DNA of 64,000 nt from Sulfuricurvum sp. PC08-66 (lineage in GTDB: Bacteria; Campylobacterota; Campylobacteria; Campylobacterales; Sulfurimonadaceae). This document shows, one piece after another, positions 18,347-28,532 of the stretch; positions within the stretch are counted from its first letter, which is position 1, and every line of letters begins with the position of its first letter. The stretch spans positions 1 through 64,000 of the forward strand of contig JQIT01000007.1 of NCBI GenBank assembly GCA_000830255.1, read 5' to 3'. The notes beneath the pieces were generated by a model. The model made no database searches. It was not told the origin of the DNA and saw nothing but the letters and a program-made list of their open reading frames with translations. Both the position numbers and the translations under genes were made by a program.

Positions 18347-19701
18347 TTAGGCTCCTTGGGGTTTTTCAAGATTAAAGTGGTCGAAATTTTTTCGACAAAA
18401 TAGGTTTGTGCGACGCGTTGGATATCTTGGGCGCTTACAGCTTGCATCTTGGCTTCAATGGTGTCGATGATGGCAGGATTGCCCTTGACGAAATAGCTAC
18501 CGATAAAATCGGAGACATTGCTAGCACTCTCAAAAGCGAAGACAAAATCGGAGTGAATGTTGCGTTTGACTTTGGCAAGTTCCGCCTCTTTGAGAGCTTT
18601 CTTCTTCAGTTTTTCAAGCTCTTTCCAAATCTCTGCTTCTACAATAGTAGCATCGACACCTGCATTGCACACCGCGATAATGATAAAAAGCCCTGGATCG
18701 AGTAGCTCCATGTTGTAGCCGTAGATTTGGTTGGCTAGTTGCTTCTCATCGACGATACGTTGGTAAAGTCGTCCTGTTTTGCCCGCGCTAAGTAGTTCAC
18801 TAATGGTCGAGAGTGCGAATTGGTCTTCGTGCGCGTAGTTGGGCGTTTTGAAGGCGATGGCAAGCATCTCCACTTCGCTCTCTTTTTCGATGATGGCGCG
18901 TTTGGCTCCCTCTTGCGGTGGCTCTACGAAGTGAGGTTTGCTCATATCGGTGCGTAGGGTATCGATGATGTTGTCACGTACCATCGATGTGCGGTTGGCC
19001 ACGGCACCGAAATGTTTGCGTGCCAAGGCAAACGCCTCATCGGTGCTAATGTCGCCTGATAGGACGATGACCGCATTTTGGGGCTGATAATACATGGCAT
19101 GAAAGGCGCGAATATCCTCGATATCCCATGTTTGAATGTCGTTCATAAACCCAATCGGCGTCCAGTGGTAGGGGTGATACTCAAAGGCAAGATTGAAAAG
19201 TTTGAAATAGAGATAACCCATAGGATTGTTGTCGGTGCGCCATCGACGCTCCTCGGCTACGACATCGCGCTCTGGCAAAAACTCCTCCTCTTTGAGAGAG
19301 AGATTTTGCATCAGCTCTGCAAAGAGTTCGAGGGAGCGACCTAAATTGGCTTTGGAGGAGCGGATGAAGTAGTGTGTCTGGTCGAAACTGGTCGAGGCGT
19401 TGTTAACCCCACCATATTTTTTGACCTCGACATCGAAATCCCCAGCGGCTAAATTTTTGGTCGATTTGAAATTGAGGTGCTCTAGCATATGTGCGATACC
19501 ACTTTTGCCCATCACTTCATTGCCACTGCCTACTTTATAAAGTACATCACAACTCACCACAGAGGTGCCATTGGGCATGGGCACGACGACGACTTGCAGA
19601 CCATTGTCGAGGGTTTGCGTAGCGTATTTGGGAATAGAACTAGAGGGGGCTGACATAAGAACTCCTACAAAAATGGTCGAAACGATAAGGGTACGCAACA
19701 C
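18343..19701 (-). CDS. M16-family zinc peptidase, exported
   Basis: A 452-residue single-unit member of the pitrilysin/processing-peptidase family. The inverted zinc motif is His71-Met-Leu-Glu74-His75, with the third ligand Glu expected about 76 residues on in the VVAEERRW segment. A signal peptide (about 1-18) predicts a periplasmic location. The C-terminal inactive domain (about 240-450) has the usual arginine-tyrosine region near RLYQRIV. GTG start, two bases after the pyrD stop. Conserved neighbour of pyrD and dapA in Campylobacter. Confidence 0.9.
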   Translation of the reverse strand: MLRTLIVSTIFVGVLMSAPSSSIPKYATQTLDNGLQVVVVPMPNGTSVVSCDVLYKVGSGNEVMGKSGIAHMLEHLNFKSTKNLAAGDFDVEVKKYGGVNNASTSFDQTHYFIRSSKANLGRSLELFAELMQNLSLKEEEFLPERDVVAEERRWRTDNNPMGYLYFKLFNLAFEYHPYHWTPIGFMNDIQTWDIEDIRAFHAMYYQPQNAVIVLSGDISTDEAFALARKHFGAVANRTSMVRDNIIDTLRTDMSKPHFVEPPQEGAKRAIIEKESEVEMLAIAFKTPNYAHEDQFALSTISELLSAGKTGRLYQRIVDEKQLANQIYGYNMELLDPGLFIIIAVCNAGVDATIVEAEIWKELEKLKKKALKEAELAKVKRNIHSDFVFAFESASNVSDFIGSYFVKGNPAIIDTIEAKMQAVSAQDIQRVAQTYFVEKISTTLILKNPKEPK

Positions 19702-19703
19702 GG

Positions 19704-20771
19704 TTAGCGAACCTCTCTATCGATACCGATAGCTTGGCTAATGTGTTCAAACCCATCGCGTGCCAAAAGCGCTACAAGCTCTTGGTTGATACGATTGACT
19801 AGCATGGGTCCTTCGAAAATGAGCGACGAATAGAGCTGCACCAAACTTGCCCCTGCGCGGATACGTCGATACGCTTCAGCGCCACTGCTAATACCGCCTA
19901 CGCTAATGAGTAATGTTTTGCCAAAAAGCGCACTGGCAACAGTATCAAAAAGGGCAAAACTTTTTTCGCACAATACTGCACCACTGAGTCCACCTACGTC
20001 GTAGGGATTGGGTACAAGTGCGTGGTCGATGGTGGTATTGGTGGCGATAATCCCATCTGCACCTGCCTCTACAGCAAATGTACACAGTGCAATGGCATCT
20101 GCATGGCTCATGTCAGGTGCGATTTTGAGCAGGATAGGTTTGGTGGTGAGTTTTTTTGCTTGGGCAAAAAGGGCTTGGATAAAGGCCTCATTTTGTAAAT
20201 CGCGTAGGTTTGGGGTGTTGGGTGAGGAGATATTGATGACCAAATAGTCTGCAAAGGTGTGCAGACGTGCGACCAAGGTGGTGTAGTCATCGATGGCATT
20301 CTCTTGGGGGGTGAGTTTGTTTTTACCGATGTTGACACCCACAGGCAGAGAGTAGGGCGTACCTCGAGAGAGACGTGAGGCTACAATTTCCATGCCGTCG
20401 TTGTTGAAACCCATTGCATTTTGGAGTGTTTTTTGTGCTACATGGCGAAAGAGACGTGGTTTTGGATTGCCTGATTGGGGGCGTGGAGTGACGGTACCTA
20501 TCTCGGTAAAGCCAAAGCCTAGCCCTGCCATCGCCTCAATCATCGAGGCATTTTTATCCAGACCTGCGGCAAGCCCCACGGGATTGAGGAAGGTGCACCC
20601 AAAAAACTCTTGACGCAACGCATCATGGGTGTAGCTTGGGACTTTGAGGGGATTGAGTAGGTCTGGGAGGTATTGTGTGAATGCCAAGCTTTTTTCTACA
20701 ACTGTATGCGCGACCTCTGGGTCGAGTCTAAAAAGCAATGGTCGAAATGTGGCGTAATCTAGCAAAGGCAT
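19704..20771 (-). CDS. pyrD: Dihydroorotate dehydrogenase (quinone), class 2 PyrD
   Basis: Oxidises dihydroorotate to orotate with FMN and the membrane quinone pool. Class 2 features: a 355-residue length with an N-terminal amphipathic membrane-contact region, AAGLDKNA near 67-74, the catalytic Ser in NISSPNTPNLR, and GVGGISSG-like FMN phosphate binding near 290. First gene of a long minus-strand operon running down to yggS. Confidence 0.95.
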   Translation of the reverse strand: MPLLDYATFRPLLFRLDPEVAHTVVEKSLAFTQYLPDLLNPLKVPSYTHDALRQEFFGCTFLNPVGLAAGLDKNASMIEAMAGLGFGFTEIGTVTPRPQSGNPKPRLFRHVAQKTLQNAMGFNNDGMEIVASRLSRGTPYSLPVGVNIGKNKLTPQENAIDDYTTLVARLHTFADYLVINISSPNTPNLRDLQNEAFIQALFAQAKKLTTKPILLKIAPDMSHADAIALCTFAVEAGADGIIATNTTIDHALVPNPYDVGGLSGAVLCEKSFALFDTVASALFGKTLLISVGGISSGAEAYRRIRAGASLVQLYSSLIFEGPMLVNRINQELVALLARDGFEHISQAIGIDREVR

Positions 20772-20849
20772 CCTTTTTGTATGAGGGGGATTATACTGAT
20801 AAATATTTTGATAAATACTAAATCAAATCGAGCCGTCGGCTGACGACCT

Positions 20850-20871
20850 AAAATCTAGCTTGCTAGATTTT
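20850..20871. terminator. Perfect hairpin between pyrD and the cation-efflux gene
   Basis: Nine-base perfect arms AAAATCTAG and CTAGATTTT with loop CTTG. It follows the stop of the cation diffusion facilitator gene on the minus strand by 11 bases and precedes the pyrD promoter region. A second small dyad (CGTC/GACG with loop GGCT) lies just beyond. The A- and T-ended arms let it work as a weak terminator. Confidence 0.5.
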
Positions 20872-20882
20872 TGAGCATAAAT

Positions 20883-21752
20883 CTAATGTGAATCATCATG
20901 TGGGTCGAGATGAATCGAGAGATTCCACTGAAAATCTTTGTCCAATGCGCGAATACGTTGCTCTACTTTGTCGGAGATTTGGTGCGCTTTGAGAAGTGTA
21001 ATCTCCTCATTGAAGACCAAATGTACCGAGACAAAAATATCACGTCCTGCACGACGGGTTTTGAGCCAGTGATAATCGGTAAGCCCCTCTTGGGTTTTGA
21101 AAATATGCACAATTTGCTCTACCAGATGTGGCTCCAATGCGGCATCCAGAAGGATAAGAATTCCCTCTTTGATAAGTCCATAGGCACTGTAAATGATATA
21201 AAAGGCAATTGTCAACCCCACCAACGCATCGATAATGTACCAATCGGTCAGAGCGATGATGCCCATAGCGATAAAAATACCGCCGTTGCTGTAGAGGTCG
21301 ACTTGGTAGTGCAGAACATCTGCTTGGGTGACAATCGAGCGACTGTTACGTGCGACATAGCGCAGATAGAGCACCAATGCCCCTGTGACAAGCGTCGAAA
21401 AGAGCATCACTCCCATAGCGGCATCGAGCATCGTAGGGTGGTCGTTGTTATAGAGTTTGGTGGAGGAGAGATAGAGGATATAGAGTCCCGAGAGGGTGAT
21501 GACGGTTCCTTCGATGACAGCGGCAATCGCTTCGATTTTGCCACGTCCGTAGTTGAATTTGGCATCCGCCTCTTTGTCGGATTGGCGAAGGGCGAAATAG
21601 TTGAAAAGTGAAATTGCCATATCCATGAGGGAGTCGATGGCGGAGGCTAAAATAGCCGCAGAACCGCTCATAATACCTACAGAGAGCTTGACAATCATCA
21701 AAAAGGTTGCAACTAATGTCGCAACAATCGAAGCCTTTTTTTCAATACGCAT
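20883..21752 (-). CDS. Cation diffusion facilitator (FieF-like)
   Basis: Proton-coupled exporter of Zn2+/Fe2+-type divalent cations. Six hydrophobic helices in the first 200 residues carry metal-site acids, including the ASAIDSLMDMA segment (helix II) and the FNYGRGKIEA loop typical of FieF. A C-terminal cytosolic ferredoxin-like domain (about 200-289) ends in a His/Asp-rich tail (HLDPHDDSH). The 289-residue length is normal. Metal specificity cannot be read reliably from the sequence. Confidence 0.9.
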   Translation of the reverse strand: MRIEKKASIVATLVATFLMIVKLSVGIMSGSAAILASAIDSLMDMAISLFNYFALRQSDKEADAKFNYGRGKIEAIAAVIEGTVITLSGLYILYLSSTKLYNNDHPTMLDAAMGVMLFSTLVTGALVLYLRYVARNSRSIVTQADVLHYQVDLYSNGGIFIAMGIIALTDWYIIDALVGLTIAFYIIYSAYGLIKEGILILLDAALEPHLVEQIVHIFKTQEGLTDYHWLKTRRAGRDIFVSVHLVFNEEITLLKAHQISDKVEQRIRALDKDFQWNLSIHLDPHDDSH

Positions 21753-21769
21753 AGATTAACAACGCACCG

Positions 21770-22312
21770 TTAGTAGAGTAAAAAGGTTTTGCCAAGATGT
21801 ACACCTGCACCCCATGAGGTGACCTCTTCACGCAGATTGTTGACGTTGCCTGAGAAGTTAAAATAGTAGCCTACCGCTTCTACGCGCCAATTCTCCTCAC
21901 CGAAGATAAAGGCAACCCCCAAATCTCCCATCGTACCTGCCAAAACAGGAGAGGTATTGTTCATCTCTGGCGCACCGCGTAGCCCAATACCGATTCCGCC
22001 AAAAATATCGATTTGTTGGGCAGGTTTGATTTTGAGGGCAAATTGCAGATGCGTAATATTGCCGCTAATATCCCAATGGGTCTCGATATGTGAAAAGCCC
22101 GCTTCTCCCCCGATGAGTATCTCATCAGACATCGCCACCCAAAAGCGTCCACCTAGTCCGATACCCGTTTGAAGCGTGGTGAGATTGGTGTTGGCAGAGA
22201 AATTTTGTTGTACACCGCGCCATCCCACATAAAAATCGGTGAAATACTCACCCGCTGATAAAGAGGTTGCCAAAAGCGTCGATAGAATGAGGCTGGAAAC
22301 TTTTTTGAGCAT
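21770..22312 (-). CDS. Small outer-membrane beta-barrel protein
   Basis: A 180-residue protein with a clear signal peptide (about 1-20, cleaved at SLSAG) and alternating hydrophobic beta strands ending in a C-terminal KTFLLY strand with terminal aromatic residue, as in OmpA/OmpW-like eight-stranded barrels. No family could be named with certainty. It is 17 bases from the start of the cation-efflux gene and diverges from cmoB. Confidence 0.7.
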   Translation of the reverse strand: MLKKVSSLILSTLLATSLSAGEYFTDFYVGWRGVQQNFSANTNLTTLQTGIGLGGRFWVAMSDEILIGGEAGFSHIETHWDISGNITHLQFALKIKPAQQIDIFGGIGIGLRGAPEMNNTSPVLAGTMGDLGVAFIFGEENWRVEAVGYYFNFSGNVNNLREEVTSWGAGVHLGKTFLLY

Positions 22313-22372
22313 GAGAGGTTCCTTGAATTTTTTGGCATTATAGCCAAATGTGAATAGGCAGGGTAAAAAGCG

Positions 22373-23275
22373 ATGAATTTAGATGCACTACGCAAAGAGA
22401 GAGCCGCTAGCAAAGAGTGGAAAAATATCGCGCCTATGGTAGAAAAGGTTGCTGCACTTCCCTCAATCGAAGCGAAATTGGTCGAGGGCGATGCAGTGAC
22501 ACTGGTGAGCGACGCGACGTTGGATGAGGCTACAGTGGCGCAAATACGCCAAAGTGCATGGGCACTTCGACCGTGGCGCAAGGGTCCTTTTGACCTTTTT
22601 GGACTCTATATCGATGCTGAGTGGCGAAGCAATCTCAAATATGACCTCATTAAAAATCATGTCGATTTGCGCGACAAAGTCGTCGCAGATATTGGGTGCA
22701 ACAACGGCTACTATATGTTCCGCATGCTCTCTCAATCCCCTAGAAAACTTGTAGGCTTTGACCCAAGTGCACACACCAAAGTGCAGTTCGATTTTATCAA
22801 CCATTTTGTGCGCTCCAATATCGTCTATGAGCTTTTGGGGGTGGAGCATTTTGAACATTACGAGCACAAATTTGATGTGGCGTTTTGTTTGGGGGTGATT
22901 TACCATCGTAGCGACCCCATCGCCATGCTCAAAAGCATCCGAAATGGACTCAACGCGGGCGGTACGCTCATTCTCGATACTTTTTTTATCGACTCAGATG
23001 CCGATATAGCCCTGACACCCAAAATGCGCTATGCCAAGATTCCCAATATCTATTTTGTCCCAACTCCAAGTGCACTTATCAACTGGTGCGAGCGGGCGGG
23101 ATTTGTCGACATCGAGGAGATTGGGCGTACGACCACGACGCTAGAGGAGCAACGCAAGACCGATTGGATTATCGGGGAGAGTTTGGAAACTTTTCTAGAC
23201 CCTCTTGATAAGACCAAAACTGTCGAGGGCTACCCTGCGCCACAGCGCATCTATATCAAAGCTAGGAGAGCGTGA
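22373..23275 (+). CDS. cmoB: tRNA U34 carboxymethyltransferase CmoB
   Basis: Uses carboxy-SAM to convert 5-hydroxyuridine at tRNA position 34 to 5-carboxymethoxyuridine. The N-terminal extension (1-100) and the class I methyltransferase domain with DIGCNNGYY (motif I near 118) and LGVIYHRSDP are typical of CmoB; 300 residues is slightly shorter than the enterobacterial protein. It overlaps the next gene by 4 bases. The same pairing, cmoB with a hotdog protein, is seen as Cj0976-Cj0977. Confidence 0.9.
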   Translation: MNLDALRKERAASKEWKNIAPMVEKVAALPSIEAKLVEGDAVTLVSDATLDEATVAQIRQSAWALRPWRKGPFDLFGLYIDAEWRSNLKYDLIKNHVDLRDKVVADIGCNNGYYMFRMLSQSPRKLVGFDPSAHTKVQFDFINHFVRSNIVYELLGVEHFEHYEHKFDVAFCLGVIYHRSDPIAMLKSIRNGLNAGGTLILDTFFIDSDADIALTPKMRYAKIPNIYFVPTPSALINWCERAGFVDIEEIGRTTTTLEEQRKTDWIIGESLETFLDPLDKTKTVEGYPAPQRIYIKARRA

Positions 23276-23811
23276 AGATGTTATTCGATGATGATGAAAT
23301 CGTATTAGCTGACAAGAGAGAGGCGAGTCAAGGTTTTACTCCTGAGCGTGGCCCTAGCGATGAAGAGCTTCGCGCCATGATTTTGGCGCAAGAGGCGGAA
23401 GAGATTCTCAAAAGCCACACGCTTTTGGAAGAGAATTATGTAGGCACTATCGAGCACCTCTCTGCAGGGCTGTGTCAGACCAGTTTTATGACGCGCTCTT
23501 TTATGCAAGCAGACAATGACAAGATGGTCTTCTCAGGCTTCATCGCCGCCGCCGCGGAGTATGCCGCAATGGCCGCTATCAATGAGCCCAACGCCATGAT
23601 GCTCTTCTCTCAATCCAAACATCTCTCCCCCGTACGTGTGGGTGATGAGATAAAGTTCGAAGCCAAAGTCAAACACAACGAGTATCGCAAACGCGACATC
23701 GACGTAGTAGGGCGCATTAGCTCTATCAAGGTTTTTATGGCACATATTACTGTGGTCATTACCGACTATCACCCCTTGAAGGTCAATCTCGCTGATGTTG
23801 CCAAAGGGTAG
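23272..23811 (+). CDS. Hotdog-fold protein, Cj0977-like
   Basis: A 179-residue protein with a polar N-terminal extension (about 1-50) and a single hotdog domain (about 60-170): the long helix is FIAAAAEYAAMAAIN and the following strands carry PVRVGDEIKFEAKV. Its position directly after cmoB matches C. jejuni Cj0977, a hotdog protein linked to flagellar sigma-28 control and virulence and thought to bind acyl-CoA without hydrolysing it. No thioesterase catalytic Asp/Glu is obvious here either. ATG overlaps the cmoB stop. Confidence 0.75.
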   Translation: MKMLFDDDEIVLADKREASQGFTPERGPSDEELRAMILAQEAEEILKSHTLLEENYVGTIEHLSAGLCQTSFMTRSFMQADNDKMVFSGFIAAAAEYAAMAAINEPNAMMLFSQSKHLSPVRVGDEIKFEAKVKHNEYRKRDIDVVGRISSIKVFMAHITVVITDYHPLKVNLADVAKG

Positions 23812-24187
23812 TCTTGCTTCCAAGCGTAATGAGGCAGAGCACTTAGAGCAGGTCGCTTTTATGGCGTGGTGCGATTTACAACGCAGAAAGTACCCTGAAT
23901 TGGAGCTCTTTTTTGCTATCGCTAATGGTGGACATCGCAGTGTGGCAACCGCAGGCAAACTCAAAGCTGAAGGGGTCAAGGCAGGTATTCCCGATTTGCA
24001 TCTGCCTGTCTCAAGAGGGGCGTATCACAGCCTCTTTATCGAGATGAAAGCAGGGAAGAACCGCACCTCAGCTGCGCAAGATGCGATGATAGCCAAACTC
24101 CAACAAGCGGGTAACTATTGTGCGGTCTGTTACGGCGCACAAGAGGCTATAGCAGTCACCTTGGACTATTTGGAAGGACGGCTTTAA
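23795..24187 (+). CDS. VRR-NUC domain nuclease
   Basis: A 130-residue stand-alone VRR-NUC protein of the PD-(D/E)XK superfamily. The active-site pattern is visible: an N-terminal Glu in NEAEHLEQ, then GIPDLHL and the paired FIEMKAG (Asp and E-x-K). Stand-alone VRR-NUC proteins are common in phages and mobile elements, where they act as junction or flap nucleases; the family also includes FAN1. Starts inside the last 17 bases of the hotdog gene with no clear ribosome site. Base composition matches the neighbours, so it is not a recent import. Confidence 0.8.
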   Translation: MLPKGSLASKRNEAEHLEQVAFMAWCDLQRRKYPELELFFAIANGGHRSVATAGKLKAEGVKAGIPDLHLPVSRGAYHSLFIEMKAGKNRTSAAQDAMIAKLQQAGNYCAVCYGAQEAIAVTLDYLEGRL

Positions 24188-24211
24188 AGATTGCTTTTTG
24201 AGAATTGCGTC

Positions 24212-24217
24212 TATAAT
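24212..24217 (+). promoter_or_regulatory. -10 element for efp
   Basis: TATAAT followed by GGCG, 27 bases before the efp ATG; AAGGAG 5 bases before the ATG is a strong ribosome site, as suits a highly expressed translation factor. Confidence 0.65.
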
Positions 24218-24243
24218 GGCGCAAAATTTCCCAAGGAGCTTTT

Positions 24244-24813
24244 ATGGCTTTAACCTATTCGATGTCGGACCTCAAAAAGGGACTCAAAATCGAAATCGAC
24301 GGCATCGCATACCGTATCGTCGACTTTCAACACGTCAAACCAGGTAAAGGTGCCGCTTTTGTACGCACCAAAATCAAAAAATTTGCAGATGGACGTGTCA
24401 TAGACAAAACCTTCCACGCAGGTGACAAATGCCAACAACCTGAAATCGTCACCAAAGAGATGCAATTTCTCTACGATGATGGTGAAGCGCGTCAATTTAT
24501 GGATGTCGAAAATTATGAGCAAATCGCCCTTAGCTACGACCAAACAGACGAAGCAGCCAAATGGATTTTGGACGGTATGAGTGTCGATGTACTCTTCCAC
24601 AATGGTGTACCCTTGACCGTCGATGCCAAAGCCACCGTCGAGCTCAAAATCGTCGATACCCCACCCAACTTCAAAGGTGACACCTCTAGCGGTAGCCGCA
24701 AACCTGCTACGCTTGAAACAGGTGCTGTGGTTCAAGTTCCGTACCACATTCTCGAAGGTGATGTCATCAAAATCAATACCATCGATGGCGAATATATCGA
24801 AAAAGTCAAATAA
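24244..24813 (+). CDS. efp: Translation elongation factor P
   Basis: Rescues ribosomes stalled on polyproline. The three beta-barrel domains are in order over 189 residues, with the modifiable lysine at the tip of domain I in KPGKGAAF (Lys35). The C-terminal ETGAVVQVP signature is present. Lysine at the tip implies EpmA-type lysylation or no modification rather than arginine rhamnosylation. It has its own promoter and ribosome site. A 188-codon open frame on the opposite strand is only an antisense shadow of this high-quality codon usage. Confidence 0.96.
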   Translation: MALTYSMSDLKKGLKIEIDGIAYRIVDFQHVKPGKGAAFVRTKIKKFADGRVIDKTFHAGDKCQQPEIVTKEMQFLYDDGEARQFMDVENYEQIALSYDQTDEAAKWILDGMSVDVLFHNGVPLTVDAKATVELKIVDTPPNFKGDTSSGSRKPATLETGAVVQVPYHILEGDVIKINTIDGEYIEKVK

Positions 24814-24832
24814 CATAAAAGCATCGACTAGC

Positions 24833-24862
24833 TATAATCGCCTCTAGTTTTAACGAGGCGAT
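24833..24862 (+). promoter_or_regulatory. dnaE promoter -10 and SD-covering hairpin
   Basis: TATAAT at 24833-24838 precedes dnaE. An 8-base perfect inverted repeat, ATCGCCTC and GAGGCGAT with a 10-base loop, begins inside the -10 element and ends four bases before the ATG. Its right arm contains the GAGG ribosome site. Transcripts from this promoter would start after most of the left arm and could not form it; read-through RNA from efp could. Confidence 0.5.
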
Positions 24863-24866
24863 ATAG

Positions 24867-27800
24867 ATGCAAACTTCCCCACTCTCTCCTTCCCAAGAAA
24901 CGCCTCCTTTTGTACATCTGCATCTGCATACTGAATACTCGCTCCTAGACGGTGCCAACAAAATTTCTGCCCTTGCCAAAGAGATAAAAGCGCGTGGCAT
25001 GACAGCCGTAGCCATGACAGACCACGGCAATATGTTTGGGGCAATTGACTTTTACAAGCAGATGCGTTCGGCTGGGATTAAGCCCATCATCGGTATCGAA
25101 GCCTATATTCACAACGCCCCTACTATCGATGACAAAAGCAGTCGTCAACGCTTCCATGTGTGCCTCTACGCCAAGGATATGAGAGGCTACAAAAACCTCA
25201 TGTATCTGAGCAGTCAAGCCTACATCGACGGCATGTACTACTTTCCTCGTATCAACAAAAAGATGCTTTTTGAGCACAGCGAAGGGCTCATTTGTAGCAG
25301 TGCGTGTCTCCAAGGCGAGGTTAATTGGCACCTCAACACTGTCAATGCGCGTAATGTCAACAACGGTGCCAAAGGATACGAGGCGGCAAAAGCGGTCGCA
25401 TTGGAGTATCGAGAGGTTTTCGGAGAAGATTTTTATCTGGAGATGATGCGTCATGGGATTGGCGATCAGCTCTTCATCGATGAGCAGGTGATACGCCTCT
25501 CGCGCGAAACCAATATCAAAATTATCGCCACCAATGACACCCACTACACCAATCAGCGCGATGCCGATGCGCACGAAGCTTTTATGTGTATTGGGATGAA
25601 TAAACTCTACGACGACCCCAACCGTATGCGTCACAGCGTCCATGAGTTTTATGTCAAAACGCCCCAAGAGATGGCAGAACTTTTTGCAGATATTCCAGAG
25701 GCACTCTCTAACACCCAAGAGATTGCAGACAAGTGTAATTTGGAACTCAAACTAGGCGACCCAACCCCACCCAATTTCAAATTTACACGTGAGTACGCCT
25801 CGTCGATGGGACTCTCTATCGACCACAGCGACGATGCGCCTTTGAACAGTGATGCGCCCAAAGAAGAGCGCAGAAAATGGCGCAGTGCCGCAGACAAAAA
25901 CGATGCACAATTTTTCATCCATGTGTGTCAATTGGGTCTGGAAAAGCGCCTAGAACATGTCCCGCAAGAGCGTCACGAGGAGTATCGAGCGCGCTTGGCT
26001 TTTGAGATAGAGGTGATCAACTCCATGAAATTCCCTGGCTACATGCTCATCGTTTGGGACTTCGTCAAAGTCGCCAAAGAGATGGGTATCGCCGTGGGAC
26101 CTGGGCGCGGGAGTGCAGCAGGAAGTTTGGTCGCCTTTAGCCTCGAGATTACCGATATCGACCCGATGAAATATGACCTGCTTTTCGAGCGATTCTTGAA
26201 TCCTGAACGTGTAAGCATGCCCGATATCGATATGGACTTTATGCAGGCGCGTCGTGGCGAAATTATCGATTATGTCGTCTCCAAATATGGTCGAGAGCAG
26301 GTGGCGCAGATTATTACCTTTGGGTCGTTGCTGGCAAAAGGGGTCATACGTGATGTCGCGCGTGTCTTGGGGATGCCCTACGCCCAAGCCGACGCGATGG
26401 CCAAACTCATCCCCGATGAGCTAGGTATCACCCTAGCGGGCAAGACTAAGGATGGAGAATTTCACGAAGGGGCATTGCAAAAAGAGCCCAAAATCCAAGA
26501 GCTTATCGACAACAATCCTGCCGCCAAACGTGTCTGGGAGTTTTCGCTAGCACTCGAAGGACTCAAACGCAATGCGGGTATGCATGCCGCAGGAGTCGTC
26601 ATCTCCAATGAGGCGCTTTGGCACAAAACTCCCATCTACAAGCCCGCAGGTGAGGAGACCTTTGTCACCCAATATTCGCTCAACTTTCTCGAGGATGTTG
26701 ACCTTATCAAATTCGACTTTTTGGGACTCAAAACCCTCGATGTTATCGATAATGCTATCAAGCTCATCGACCATCGATACGGACGCGCTATCAACTGGCA
26801 CACCATCGATGTCAACGACGCCAAAGTCTACAAGACCATCCAAACGGGCGAAACTTCAGGTATGTTTCAAATCGAGTCCAGCGGTATGCAAGACCTCAAT
26901 CGACGTCTCAAACCCTCCAATTTCGAGGATTTGATTGCGGTTTTGGCGCTCTATCGACCAGGTCCGATGGAGTCAGGCATGCTCGATGACTTTATCGAGC
27001 GCAAACACGGTCGCCAAGCCATTGTCTACACCTTCCCCGCGCTAGAACCTATCCTCAAACCCACCTACGGTGTCATCGTCTACCAAGAGCAGGTCATGCA
27101 AATAGTCCAAACCATAGGTGGATTTAGCCTAGGCTATTCGGACATCATTCGTCGTGCGATGGGTAAGAAAAAACTCGATGAGATGAAAAAATACAATGCC
27201 GAGTTCAGCGAAGGGGCGCGCAAGCAAGGGCTAGATTATGACAAAGCGAGCAAGCTTTTCGACCTTATCGAGAAGTTCGCAGGGTATGGATTCAACAAAT
27301 CACACTCAGCCGCCTACGCGATGGTCACCTTCCAAACCGCGTGGCTCAAGACCTACTACCCCCAAGAGTTCATGGCGGCGCTACTCACAAGCGAGAAGGA
27401 CAACACCGATAAGATTGTCAAATATATTGATGAGGTCAAACGCCTGCATATCGAGCTGATGGCTCCCGATGTCAATCTCTCGATGTTGGAGTTTTCGGCG
27501 ACGACCATCGAGGGCAAAGAGGCGATACTCTTTGGGATGGGCGCGATAAAAGGGATGGGCAACAGTGCCGTCAGCGCGATACTAGAGACGCGAAAAGAGG
27601 GCAATTTCACAAGTATCGATGATTTCGTCAACCGTATCGACACCTCCAAGGTCAACAAACGTGTCCTAGAGTCGCTCACCAAAGCAGGGGCGTTCGATGC
27701 TTTTGGCTATTCGCGTCATGCGCTTTTGGAGCAGGTGGAGATATTGGTCGATACGGCGTCCAAAGCTTCCCACGCCAAAAAACTCTCAGTGGGTTCGCTC

Positions 27801-28532
27801 TTTGGGGACGATGACTCGATGACGACGGTACGACTGGATATTGTGCCGATGGCGGAGTATCCGCTCAAGACGCTTTTGGAACTCGAAAAAGATACCTTGG
27901 GCTTTTATGTCTCAGGGCATCCGCTGGACGAATACAAAGAGGAGCTAGAAAAACTCACCTATGCGCTCTCCTCACAACTGCCTGATATGGAGGATGGCTC
28001 GACAGCTATCATCATCGGCAAGGTCGAAGAGCTGACCGAAAAGGTTTCCAAAAACGGCAACAAATTTGGGCTTTTACAGCTGATGGATTATCACGGTACG
28101 GTGGAGATAATGCTCTTTAGCGACCGCCTCGAGGAGCTAAAAAGCTTCGATACGAATGGTCCCATCGCTATGAAAGTGCGTATCCAAAAAAACGACGAAA
28201 ATATTCGCCTCTCGTGCCAAAAGGTGTTGGCGCTTTCGCAAGTCAACAGTCAAAAGACCAAAACCACCCCACCCAAACCCCAAGCCCCCAAAATCGAAAC
28301 GCCTATCATCGAGACCCCTGTCGATACACGACCGTTGCATTTTTATCTCGATATCGATGCGCGTGAGGCGATTATCGAGGAGCTTTTTCATTTGGCGATG
28401 GCACACAAAGGCGCGCGACCTCTGCAACTGCACCTCATTTCTGCCCACCAAAATGTCATCATCAATTCCACCGTACGTGTCGATACGGCGATAGTCGAAA
28501 AGGCTATTGCGATGGGGCTACGCGTAGCCTAG
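24867..28532 (+). CDS. dnaE: DNA polymerase III alpha subunit DnaE
   Basis: Replicative C-family polymerase. The 1221-residue protein has the N-terminal PHP domain ([14 protein letters not shown] near 17-30), the polymerase core with [10 protein letters not shown] and the catalytic Asp pair in MPDIDMDF (near 450), the tandem helix-hairpin-helix region (near 860-960) and a C-terminal OB fold. A proline- and threonine-rich linker precedes the last domain. It is likely essential. The stop codon TAG overlaps the greA stop on the other strand as a shared CTAG. Confidence 0.97.
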   Translation: MQTSPLSPSQETPPFVHLHLHTEYSLLDGANKISALAKEIKARGMTAVAMTDHGNMFGAIDFYKQMRSAGIKPIIGIEAYIHNAPTIDDKSSRQRFHVCLYAKDMRGYKNLMYLSSQAYIDGMYYFPRINKKMLFEHSEGLICSSACLQGEVNWHLNTVNARNVNNGAKGYEAAKAVALEYREVFGEDFYLEMMRHGIGDQLFIDEQVIRLSRETNIKIIATNDTHYTNQRDADAHEAFMCIGMNKLYDDPNRMRHSVHEFYVKTPQEMAELFADIPEALSNTQEIADKCNLELKLGDPTPPNFKFTREYASSMGLSIDHSDDAPLNSDAPKEERRKWRSAADKNDAQFFIHVCQLGLEKRLEHVPQERHEEYRARLAFEIEVINSMKFPGYMLIVWDFVKVAKEMGIAVGPGRGSAAGSLVAFSLEITDIDPMKYDLLFERFLNPERVSMPDIDMDFMQARRGEIIDYVVSKYGREQVAQIITFGSLLAKGVIRDVARVLGMPYAQADAMAKLIPDELGITLAGKTKDGEFHEGALQKEPKIQELIDNNPAAKRVWEFSLALEGLKRNAGMHAAGVVISNEALWHKTPIYKPAGEETFVTQYSLNFLEDVDLIKFDFLGLKTLDVIDNAIKLIDHRYGRAINWHTIDVNDAKVYKTIQTGETSGMFQIESSGMQDLNRRLKPSNFEDLIAVLALYRPGPMESGMLDDFIERKHGRQAIVYTFPALEPILKPTYGVIVYQEQVMQIVQTIGGFSLGYSDIIRRAMGKKKLDEMKKYNAEFSEGARKQGLDYDKASKLFDLIEKFAGYGFNKSHSAAYAMVTFQTAWLKTYYPQEFMAALLTSEKDNTDKIVKYIDEVKRLHIELMAPDVNLSMLEFSATTIEGKEAILFGMGAIKGMGNSAVSAILETRKEGNFTSIDDFVNRIDTSKVNKRVLESLTKAGAFDAFGYSRHALLEQVEILVDTASKASHAKKLSVGSLFGDDDSMTTVRLDIVPMAEYPLKTLLELEKDTLGFYVSGHPLDEYKEELEKLTYALSSQLPDMEDGSTAIIIGKVEELTEKVSKNGNKFGLLQLMDYHGTVEIMLFSDRLEELKSFDTNGPIAMKVRIQKNDENIRLSCQKVLALSQVNSQKTKTTPPKPQAPKIETPIIETPVDTRPLHFYLDIDAREAIIEELFHLAMAHKGARPLQLHLISAHQNVIINSTVRVDTAIVEKAIAMGLRVA

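Noticed and set aside
20821-20849. Small dyad CGTC-GGCT-GACG as a mobile repeat
   Set aside because: Single copy in the window and too short; treated only as part of the pyrD upstream hairpin region.
24250-24816. 188-codon open frame opposite efp
   Set aside because: Complementary image of efp codons; no ribosome site, no recognisable protein, and efp is certain.
24945-25718. 257-codon minus-strand frame inside dnaE
   Set aside because: Antisense to conserved dnaE; low complexity of the Val/Gly/Asp-rich translation is typical of a shadow.
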